Origin: Thamnaconus septentrionalis
Taxonomy: Eukaryota; Chordata; Actinopteri; Tetraodontiformes; Monacanthidae
DNA length: 64,000 bases
NCBI GenBank assembly: GCA_009823395.1
Contig: CM020509.1
Coordinates: forward strand, 5,692,001-5,756,000
Direction: 5' to 3'
In this document: in pieces, positions 24,401 to 36,276 of the stretch
How the letters are laid out: the number at the start of each line of letters is the position of its first letter
How positions within the stretch are numbered: position 1 is the first letter of the stretch
Translations under genes and position numbers: made by a program
The notes under the pieces: model-generated
Databases searched by the model: none
What the model saw: only the letters and a program-made list of their open reading frames with translations
Told to the model about the DNA's origin: nothing

Positions 24401-27400
24401 GGTACAAATGCAAGCAAGTTGTAAAGGGAAGTGGAATGGCCCGGATTGATTTTCAAACCAGAGGATGCCAACAAAACGCTTTACAAGTGCCGAAAAGGAT
24501 TGTTGTGTTTTTTGTTTTTTTTTTATGACAAAACTAAATTCCTAAAGCTGCCTTTGGGTTCAAAATCTGCTGTAAGTGTCCAAAGGAAGAAAGTCACAAT
24601 GACTGGCCCTGAGTTGTGCATAGTTTGGCGTGTTAGAAGAGATGCTTGACTTGTCCCGGCAGGATGAGAAGGACTCTGCCAGTCACCGGTGCCAGTGGGT
24701 CAAAATGCAAAACACAGATGTCCAGTTTGCCCATTGAACAGAGTCCAGACTTTGGAACGCCTGTGTCCATGCCCTCTATTAATAACTGTGCTTCGGGCCA
24801 TTTAAAATGAGACGAAATGCTATTTTGGGACCTAATTTCACTTTTTTTAAATTTTTCATTCTGAGCTTTGATCCCATTGTCCTTGTCTTATTTTGTTGTT
24901 TCCTCCCACCCATCTCTGGACGCTCTCGAGGTTACGGTGTCAGTGCCACATCCTGTACCTCCCTTTTACAGGAAAGGTATCCTGTTGACCATTAACAATG
25001 CTGGAACCGTTAGACCCCTTTGATGGTCCATCAAAGCTGTTTTATTCCCGCAATGGTTGAATGGAAAGTTTTGGCATTTACCAGAATCTCAAACCTGCCA
25101 GCTGGGCCCTGGTTTAGACTTTAAATATGTCCTGTCATAAAAAAATAAATAAGTAAATAAATGAACGCTCCAGGGTTTAGTCTTCTGGAGTTTATGCTCT
25201 TACTTCACCGGGTCAAGCAAAGTTGTTTTCAGACTTGTTTGCTCAAGTCAGGCCTCATCTCTTTATTTAAACATTTGGAAGTCTAAAAAATATATATTCA
25301 TTAACACTGGCTGTCTGAAAAGTTGGGTGGGGGTGTGACAAATGCATCTGAGGTGTTGCAACATTTGTAGTGGTGTTTTGTATGACAGCTAGAATACTAG
25401 AAAGTCATAAATCTACCTAATATAGTGCCCAATAAGCTAGCAAGCAAATAGTTTGCCAAAGACATGCCCCTACTTGCTTCTGATTGGCCGCTATTTTTTT
25501 TGCCTGTACCGCTACACCTGATCCAATAAAAAACATGTAGGGGCGGATCTACAGCACTTCCGCTAGGTCACTAATATGTTGTTTTTCAAGGGTGTGAAGT
25601 CTTTGTCATTGCCCAGTTTGGGCTCCTCAAATATGCAAACTGCATATTTCCTGACTTCTCAGATCGAAACGCACTTCATGCACTCATGCGCTAAAAATAT
25701 TACAGGTTAAGCAGAGAGGCATGTGATTTGGGACACGCCTAACATCTGCAGGTGTGACGTGTTACCTACCAATTATTTGGCACAAGGTGCAAAGCCACTT
25801 CTTCTTCCTCCTCGTCCTCCTCACTCACTCAGCTTCTCCTCTTTCAACCACTGAGCCGCCACTAATGAGGGCTTGTAAAGACGACAGCGGAAACCGTGCC
25901 AGCTAATAGGACGCTTTTGACAGGGGCTGATGTGCTGATCCGTGCAAGTCCGTTTGTCAGAATCTATCTTTCATTTTCTGCCTCAACAGCCAAAGTTTGT
26001 TCAGCGCTTAGTGCCCTCACACCTGCTGACAGACTCTCGACGGGACTCGAAGACAAGTCATTGGGTTCACTACCTCCGGCTCTAGCTTGCAACATGGGCC
26101 GCTCGCGGTGATGGATTTTCTCGGGCATACAATCAAAAAATTCGGCAAGCAAGATCTGGACGGCTCTCACCTCCCTGATGCTGCCAGCGTTTCCCGTTAC
26201 GTAAAAGACAGCGAGTCACACCTCGTGTTTCTTGGAAATGGGAAGAGAGAATCAGAATGATCAAACTAATGTCATTAAGATCCTGTGTTATGTAAAATCT
26301 ACTTTACCAGTGTTTTATAAATAACAAGTATTTGTAGCCTGTCAGTGAAATTTCCAGATGTGAGAAAATTCTATTGTCTACTTCCTGCACATGTACCACT
26401 TTTTTGGTCCGAACTCACACTTGCAAATCAGCCCAGTGTGACATCACAGAGGGCATTGGCACCTAATGACATCATTGGCACCCCCAATGATATGTTTCCT
26501 GTTTCCATCTTGTTTTCATCTCCTTGTAAACATGAGGGTGCAACAAAGCAGTAGTTTTAGCAAGGAAGCTAAAAGTGTAGCTTTCGAAGGAGGCTGTAAA
26601 CAGAGTGCTAAGTATCCTTTTTTCTGGAGATTGCTAATTTTGTTGATAAATTATGAAAAGCAGAGACAATGTTGCACATTATAGAGGGGAGTGTTTGGAA
26701 CATGCACATTATTGCATTATAACCAATTATATAACAAATTATTAGTCATATATGACTGTGAATACTTATGACTTCATAACTCAGACACGCCTGTGCACAA
26801 CACAACAGAAAGTTTGACGTTATCTTGGAGAAAAAGACATGTTCTCTCAAGTGTCTCATGCTAAAATGGAATAAATTCTGTGTAAAAGCCGCATATTAGG
26901 ACAATGTTCTCATGAAACCCTCGCGCTTTAAAAGTTTGTCCCAAAGAACCTTTAACTCACAGCCAGACAGGCTAGCCAGGCTATTATTAGCCACCCTGGA
27001 CATGGCGGGTCAACCAGCCTCCTCAGTCAGTGTTGTGGCGATGGTCACTATTGACGCTCCCTCCGAGTAACATGAGTGGTGCGCAAATACCGCAGAACCT
27101 GCAGAATCACGGCCAGCAATCGGGTCGAGCTTGCATGTCGCAAACCGCAAAGGAAGTGGAGCCTCCAAGTAGGAAGCAGTCGTGCAGTTCGGTTGATCAA
27201 TAACTGCCAGTCAGAGCAAGTTTTTTTTTTTTTTTACCAAGAAAAAATAACTCACTCAAATATGTCTGCCACCAGCTGCGGCAGGTTGCTGCAATTACTT
27301 GGCGCCGTCTTGCTTCACAGGTTGTAACTGATATTAGAGAAAAAATGTTACATTTTGTTAAATTTTTTGTATTACTTAAATTTCCAGGAATAATTTTGCA

Positions 27401-30400
27401 GCCGTCACACCTTCGTGAATGTGGTGGACTTTTTTTTTTACCCAAAACGGTAAATAAATAAAAGTGGTAAAACGAAGCCATGGCTGTCAGGCTCCTCGCG
27501 CTCTTGTTTGTGTGTTTTCCCGACCAGGTAGCATCGGCATCAAACGACGGCGTTTACATTAGGAGGGTGCAGCGGACCGAGTTGATTGAAAGACTTTTCT
27601 GTGCGCAGTCAGAGGGAGCCGCCGCAGCGCTGGCAGGCTTTCTGTCAGATGATGGACAGTTGGAGGCTTAATGACCTGTGTAGACTATTAAAAAAAAAAA
27701 GAGAAAAGCAAACAGGGTGCTAAGTGCTTGTTCGCTCTATTTATCTGCCATTTATCACAGCAGCCAGGGATCTAAATTGCTGTGTTTTCCCGCTGCAATT
27801 TGTTAGGCGGCTGCCTGTTTTCTCCATAATGCATACTAACAAGGTGCATTTAAAGGTACATGATGCAAAATCTGCATTATCATTGTTTTCTGGTAATAAT
27901 ATGCATCTCTAGCCTGTCACTGAGCTCCACAGAAATGACAAAAAAAATATCCATTTCACCCAAATTCATTCATTTGTCATATTGTCTTTGCCTTCTCCAC
28001 TTTGTGCGTGTTCGTAGACATTAAAGAGCCTTTTTGTGATGTTGTAAAGGGCGACTGCTGCTCTTTCATAGCTTAGTCGTAAGACCTTGAGCCAGTTGTT
28101 GACTAGGCCACCTTATGCAGCCTTGTTTTCATCAGTATCAGCATCAGTTTTTGCAGCTGGCTGTAAACGGAGGGCTAAATATGAAACTCATAGATAATAA
28201 ATGTATAATAAATTATGCAATTCTGCTCCTGGGTGCTGAACTGGATACAACACGGGAGGTTTTCAGTGAAGCACACAAAATAATCAAGTTTATAGTTTTA
28301 CATTTGCCTACTGGTGGGACTTTGGGATTTTTTTTTTTGATATAAACATTTTTTTTTTTTAATTTGGGTTTGGCTAAATGCCTTCCAACTAAATCAAGAT
28401 TCAAGCAGTTTTATTCAAATTTAATGTCTAACCTTGCAGGCATAAATATAAAATGATGCATCGTGGTAAAAACAAAGTTTTTACTCAGAGCTCCTTTCTA
28501 TAAAAAGGACTTCACACCTTTTTTATTTTAAATGTCTGGAGATTTGCAGAATCTGCAAGTGTTTGCAAGTCTAACTCCATGGTCTCGTGTTTTGCTCATA
28601 CATATAAAACAGTAATTCTAAGCTCTTGAATATACATAGATTTTTTTGTCTTATTCGCTGTCGGTTGTCAGCGCTGCTCTGTGCCTGTTTACCCGCCGAC
28701 CCCCTGTGAATCACTTCAAACGACGCTCTCAGAGCCATCAGAAGCCAAATCCTGCAGAGAAACGTGCAAATACCTCTGCAGAGTGTCTGCTTTGTGAGAA
28801 GTGCTAAATTATATAATAACTCCATCCCGCTCTTAAAGGGAATTAACCCCCAGACACTAAGTCACTGCCCTCGCCCACAGACGTTTCCTCCGAGAAACAT
28901 CAATTTTCCCATTTTCTAATCCCTAAATTGCCACCCATGTCAACGATGGGGATCCAGGTACAAACTTGCTGGGGTTTGGTAAAGCCGGGCCCGTGGCCAG
29001 CTGTTGTTCCCGGACGTGTGCAGAGATTGTTCCCTAGAAGCCTGTGGGTTGCCAGATCTTCTTTTTTTTTCCTGCATTCAAACAGGGATTATTAGAAATG
29101 CCGTCTTTTGACCAGGTGCTTTAAAATCCCATGAGAGGTTGTGTTTTTTGTTTTTTGGAGGGAGTGGGGGGCGGGGGTGGGTCCAGATTAGGCACACCTA
29201 ATTCAACAGTTGACGTCGCTCAGCTTCAGAGCGAAGCAAGTCACCGTGTGGCTGCAGCAAGGAGGGAGGCAACAGGCCTGCGACTGTGCGAGTGAGGGCA
29301 GGACGTGTCGGAGGGGAAAAGAGCAGTTGTGCTCAGCAAAGCCTCCCTTGGTAAATAGAGGTTGAAAAGGAGTATATACTTTCATTAGCCTGGGCCGTGC
29401 ACTCCGGGCAGCTCCCTTTTCTTTTCTCGCTCTTTTCTTCCCCCCCCTCTCCCTCTCAGACAGCTGGGCTTAAAGGTTATGAAGGCTTGTTGGGGTGGCA
29501 GTAATTAGAGATCACGGGGCAAAGAAATCGATCTTCAAGTTGAAGCGGAGCCAGATGGAGAAAGATGGGATTTTATTTGGAGAAGACTTTTGTTTTTTCG
29601 ACAGCCACTATCTCAGATTATTATTGTTCATTTCACACAGAGAGACAAACAACCAGTTGCACTCACACTGACAGACAGTTTAGATTTCTCTATTGTCACA
29701 CACGTAGTACATGTGTTTGGACTGTGAGAACCCAGGCAGACACAGGGAGGACAGGATGCAAAATCCACAATCCTGCAAGGGAATTGCCGGAATCAAACCT
29801 GTGACCTGCTTGAAGCGAGGCAGCAGCGCTTTAAATTAATTACTAGTTATTTACGTTGAAATAATGGAGACCTATGTCAAAGTAGAAGCACTAAATTTCC
29901 AAATTCATCTGAAGTTCAGTCGCTGGAGCCCACATTCCTCCAGTGCCCTCCATCTCGCCTACCTCCCAACCTCAATCATCTGTTGTTTGGATTTCCAAAA
30001 AACAAAACAATACAAAAACAGCTTCCTGTAGTTGTGACCAAAGGAGGATGTGAATGCAGACCACGATGAGGAAGAAGTTACAGGAAGTGGCTGTGGTGAG
30101 GGGTGGAGCGGGGCCGCGTGGATGATAGCTCAACACGGGAAACTATGCGAAAGCCTCAAGCTGCTGATATCTGGTCGAACTGCTGGTATAACATGTGACT
30201 GTTCTGCTTTGAACGTAACAGATGAACATTCCGTCCAATCGCCTCCCACGTTTTCCCAGGAACAGGAGATAAATCCACATCTTTACTCAGTTGCAATATT
30301 TTCAGTGGATCTGTTTTTTTGTTGTTAGCTATTACGGTTTAAGCTTTTAAATGTCCAGTGAATTTTTTACAGTGAGTATTGGTAGGTGCGCATTCCTAGG

Positions 30401-33400
30401 ACGTACATGTTTTAACCCTAATGCCATGCAAGTGTATGGGGTCGAAAGTCAATTTTGTCCTGGAGACATGGGGCCACTTGCAGCTTCATCGGGATCCCTC
30501 AAGACACAGCCACGTCAAATTTGGGGCTTCTAGCCCATGAGGAACCCCGAAACCCTAACCCTAATTCCAGCAGTAACCCTAACCCTAACCCTAATTCCAG
30601 CCTTATCGCTAACCCTAATGCCATGCAAGTCTATGGGGTCAAAAGTCAACTTTGTCCTAGAGACATGGGACCACTTGCAGGTTCATCAGGATCCCTCAAG
30701 ACACAGCCACGTCAAATATGAGGTGTCTAGGGGGGCATGAAGAATTTTCTTCCTCCAAGGTGGGGCGTGACAGAGAAAGTTTGAGAACCACTGTTTTAAG
30801 GCCAGAGCAAGGCGCCAGCATGAAGTGGAGGAGGATCCCATCCCATCCGCTGCGCGAACCTGGCCGTCTTCCAAGCTGCAGCCTCAGCTTTTTTCTGCGT
30901 TCAGTCCCAGATCAATTTGGAAATCATTAGTCGGGGAGAAATTATTGACCACCTCCAAGCTGTTTGCCGCAGCCGCTCCGTTATAGACGGCAGGCGGCTA
31001 CAAAGTGGACTGTGTTCAGCACATTGGGGGGAAAAAAAAAAAAATAAGAAAAAAACCTGGAGTGATCAGTCTTTGATCAGTCTTAATCATGGGGTCTGGA
31101 TCTGCTGCGGCAAAGCTGTGCTGCAATCTGGCCCGCTGCAGATCAAACTGTAGATTTTTTTTTCTCCTTCTTCTTCTTCTTCTCTCCGCAAACATCCAGC
31201 TGTCCGGCTCACAGATGTGACTACAAAGCAGCCCGGAGCTGCCTTCCCTCCACAGCTGTGAGACGCAGTGTTTAAAAAAGACGAGAACCATCAGTCAGCA
31301 GCTGGTTCCCAGCCAGAGGAGCGACCGGGGCTGAGTTTTTCTCCACCCGGGTAAAGTAACACTAACTGATGAGGACAGTCAGTGAGGTGCACTTGTAGCA
31401 GACAACAGCAATAAAGAGGATTCAGGGCTTGGTTTAAATGTTTCATTCACAGAAAAAAAAAAAATCATGCAGTGCATCAATGATTTAATTCTATAAAACG
31501 GGCAGTAGCTGCTTTGTTTTATGAATTAGAACTTCAAATCAAATGGGCCACATGAACTTTTTAAAATATTTCCTCTGAAATCATACTGATCCGTCTGAAC
31601 AACCTCCAAGAGAAGCTTTTTTCTAAGTCAGTCTTCAAGTTTCAGCCTCCTTTATGGGAACAGGTGGGAGGTGCTGAGGCACGGCCGTTCCAAGCCGTAC
31701 TGTAAGAACTGGAACTAGAAGTTAGAACAAGTTGCAAACAATAGCAGATGGCATTTTCACATTTAAGCGTTCCATTAGGCGTCACAAATCCAATAGGGGA
31801 GCATTAATGTTGCACAGTAATTTGATTGCTCCCTATAATATGATTGACAGAAGATCTATCTGCCCCTCCAAACACTTTCAAGACAAGAGCTCTCGATAAA
31901 ATGTAGCATAAATCCTTCACATTCCAGCATCCCACTTCTAATTCAAATGTTAAACTTGTTCATTTACTGTTGGATTTCAAAGCTGATGTGTCCAGATTGA
32001 GGGACGTGGGGTCCTCAGACATGAGACACCACGGAGTGACGACGACGGTGGTGAAAAGGCTGACACTTAATCTTCCTCTCTGCGGATGCCAAACACAAGT
32101 GTGGCCACTAATTAGAGGCTGCCAGAAATCATTCAGGGGTGGGGAGCTATTGTAACCTGAGCTCAAGGGGGAGGCGCTGAGTGGCGCCGAGTTTGAGTCT
32201 CTCTGCCGGAGAGATTCAAACTACACAAAGGCTCTGGAAGACTCCGGTTTGCTGTTGACGTCAATATTTGTTTCATCTGAAAAGTTTCTGTACAGATTTT
32301 CATCTACTGAAGAATCATTTATTTGGTTTTTAATCAAGAATTTAACCACTTTTCAGGTTTTCTCTCAAGTGTTTTCAGAGTGAACCCCCCTCCCCTCCCA
32401 AACACACACACAGATGAGGGGTATCAGATTGGGTCATCTGATATGATGCAGATGTTTTGCTTTGCCCCTGCAGCAGGTGTCAACAGATGGCCCCGCCCCC
32501 TGTGACTGGGGCAGGTTGGTCTTGTTTTGACAGACTGTGAGAGAGAGAGAGAGAGGGACAGAGAGAGAGAGAGAGACCACCCGTCAGCGAGGGCCAGCGG
32601 TGGCTGACCTTGGCTTCTGGAAGTGATTTGCATGGTTAAAGTGTTGCTGAACAGGTTGTTACTAACCAGGTCACCACTCTTGGCCTTCCTGCAGAAAAAA
32701 CAACAACAGCCCTGCGCTCCCATCACGGGGATCAATAATGTCTCACGTTATTATATTACCAGGCAGAGAAACCCCAGTGGGTTTGGCCTTTTTTGTGCCG
32801 GGACCAGTTACATTTGTTGCGACCTTTGACCCCGCCCCTTCACTCATCGCACTTCCACGGGTCATAACAATGCACCTGTTGCAGTCATGCAGTGAAAACG
32901 GGCTTCGAGGCTCCTCTGTCGGATTTCATGGATTCATTTAGTTTTTTTTTTTGTTTTGTTTTTACTTTTAAGAGGAAGGTTTGCAGTTTTGCTAAATCCT
33001 AAAACAACCCCAGTCATCTGTGCAAAAGCATCCTTGTAGACATCAGTTGTCAAGATGCAGGACTAGTGCACTTTGTCACTGCTGGAATTTTCATAATTTT
33101 TAAAATTCCATAAGTAACAGCACACTTGCTCCTTGTCATTGTTTTTTACTTGACCCTTTTTGTAGAATATCATATCAATATCATCATGCTAGGTGCTGGG
33201 AATGATTCTGTAACCCTATACTATTCATTTTAACACAAATTACTCTAAACACCTATTTATGGAACTCTGCTTTTGGGGATCTTTAGCAGCATTTTGGAGA
33301 TACGGATCAACGACGCAGCGATCGATATCATCTCGGACGCTCCTGCCGCAGGAAGGACTCAGATAAGGCAGATTAAGCAGCTTTGCAATTTGCCGTCAGT

Positions 33401-36233
33401 CAAGCTGCGCAGGGCAGATATGACGACGGTGAGGATCAGCTCACGAGGGCGTCACCCCGAGTTAAAACATCCAACTCCCAAAAAAGCAGCAGAGACGTGA
33501 TGATGATGTGCTGATGATTTTCAGCTGACGTCGGCCCCCTTGACCTCTCGTCCCAACAAGCTGCAATGCATCACCGTGTTAGGCTGAACTAGTCTGAAGT
33601 TGTTGTATTTGTTAAATTGCATGAAAGATTCCCATGCTGTATTTTAGCCTCACTTTTTCTTTCTTTCTTCTTTCCGGAACCCAAATGGCTGAAAAGCCAC
33701 CAGTAATAAATATCCAGTGCGGGGCCAGGAATTTACTTGCACCTGTAGTTGCCAGAGTGCCGTCCTAACGAGCAGCAGATGTGTGTGCGATTGTGTCGGG
33801 GCTGATGAGAAAAGGCCTGTTTTAAACAAGAAAAAAAAAAGAGATAATTTTTGGTGCGGTGAGGTTCCACGCTGGGACCACAGACCGCTGGGAGTGTCGC
33901 AGCGAGGCCACGAGTGGTCACACGGGGGGGTTTATCAGCGATGCCCGGCGCTGCAAGAGCGCAATCTCTCGTCGGCCCGCGGTGTTTGGAAACAACCGTT
34001 TAGCCGATTCAGAGCGCAAACGCAAAAGCCGACGGCTGCATGAGTAATCCGCACTAAATTTATTTGCTCGCGCGGTGCCACGGGAATTTCTGCGTGTTTA
34101 ATTATAGTCAGCAGTGATCGAAACAGTAAATAATGGCTTCCCCCTCTTAAACCCTAACCAGCCTGACCTTTTCTCTTTTTTTAAGTTCAGACCACAATAT
34201 TTATTGCTTTCCCAGGGCTACATAATGATGTGGCCTGTTTATCCCCGTACCAAAGCCAAGGTTGCATCCAGTGGATGGTGGCGGCGTGGCCAGCAGATAA
34301 ACCCAGAGGCTTAAAGGGATTTTTTCTCTCTCAAACTGCTGTGTTTTGCCGTTGTGAACTTGTAAACATCGAACGTGTAATTTAGATATTAGCGATTTAA
34401 AAATATAGTGGCCGCCTATACCCGTACACGCCCATTCAACTTCATGTTTGACCCACTTTCATGTCCCGCTACCCATATGCTTGATGGATCCTTCAAATGT
34501 GTGAAGGGTTGTAATTTTCTAAACATTTTCTTTTAGTTTTGTTAATGTAATACTTGGAAAATCAGCACCAGCAAGGGAAGGTTTTAGCTTTGACTTTAGG
34601 CATGAATGGAAACACCACTATTAGGTTGACTTGCACCATAAGATTTTGATATTTGTCTTAAATGTAAATAAGTTTATGTTGGTTTTAGGAAAATCGACAT
34701 GTTTCTCGCTCGCCATGAGAAACACGCAGCAGACTGAGCAGAGGGTCGGCACTCCTTAGTTAATCGCTGCCTGAGGCCTCGTGGCGTTCATTAATGCGTC
34801 TGGCTATGCATGCAGCCATATGTTGAGAGTGTGCAGGGGTTGTCGTCCGTGCAATGCCTCCAGTTAAATTACCTCTGACGCGTGGGCTTATAGTGAAGCA
34901 AAGAGGGGCTTGGAGGTCCTGAGGTCAAAGACGTTGCGGAGCCTCGTCTGTGGCTGCGTCCAAACTTAAACACATTGTCGCTGATCCAGGACTTTCTAAA
35001 TAAACCTCATCTAATCAGGCTTTTCACACCCAGCTGTGCTGTGATATTCTTTACTGTCTTTTACAACAACAGCATATATTTTTTATCACCATGGTGTTAC
35101 TCTAAAGCACTTTAGGTTATTGTCAAGGGCCCTGTAAATAAATGTTCATTGATTATTCTTTTTTTTCTCTCTTTTTACTGCTTTTAAATGTGGTGGAAGT
35201 TGTAAAGACTGCTTTAATTATCAGGGACGGAACCATATCATTAATTATGAAGCGTCAGAGCGCCGTCGTGGTCATACGATGGGCCTTCCTGAGTGCTTTC
35301 TGTAGCCACAGTAAAGCAAAGCAGAGGGGAAAGTAAACTGTAATTACAGGCTTATCCAGATCCTGAACGGGCTGCGAGTGGCAACAGAGAAAGTTGTGGA
35401 CGCTCAAACAAGTCACAAGTCATTTGGTTTCCTCAATGTGTCAAAAAACAAGTAGAATCAGTGACGGACGCGTGACATTTCTGTGCGTACTGCAACATTC
35501 TGACTTAAGAAAACATTTTATGTGTAAAACATCGAGCTATTTTTTTTTGTTTTCGATATGCTTACTTACTTCCTAAAATATTTATTATTTATCAGAGGCA
35601 CTAATGAAGCAGAAACCACATGTTCCTCCTTGCCTGCATCTGCACCGGGGGAGGTGGTGAGGGTGGTGGATGGTGGGCTGGGAGAGGGGGGTGAGAGGGG
35701 TGAGAGGGGTGAGAGGGGTGAGGTTAATGTGTAACAGCAAGAACAAGTTCACCCACTAACGTGTGAACAAAGCACAATGGCTGCACTGTATAGGCTCCTA
35801 TTTATTCAGAGTCACTTCCTCCCTTAATAGTCGGCTCTGCTTTCCTTGCTGAGAGGAAGAGAGAGAGGGAGAGAGAGAGGGAGCGAGAGAGGGAGAGAGA
35901 GAGGGAGAGAGAGAGGGAGAGAGAGAGGGAGAGAGAGAGGGAGCGAGGGAAAAAAAAAGTGGGTCAAGGAAAAGTCATGTTTGAGGTAATTCACTCCAGG
36001 GGAGCCGCTCCTCTGATCATGAGATGACATTGGTTAACCCCCAGAAGTGAGGTCATTTTCAAGTCAAAGTTACGCCCAGCAATGCTGTGTGTGCATGTGT
36101 GTGTGTGTGTGTGTGTGTGTGTGAGTGCGTGCGCGTGTGTGTTTACTGCACCCAGCGGGTGAACATCAATGGAAAGGTTTCACGGCAATGACTGTTTGAG
36201 CGAGCCTTGGTTTATTTAAATATAGGTCAGCCA

Positions 36234-36276
<43 letters not shown>

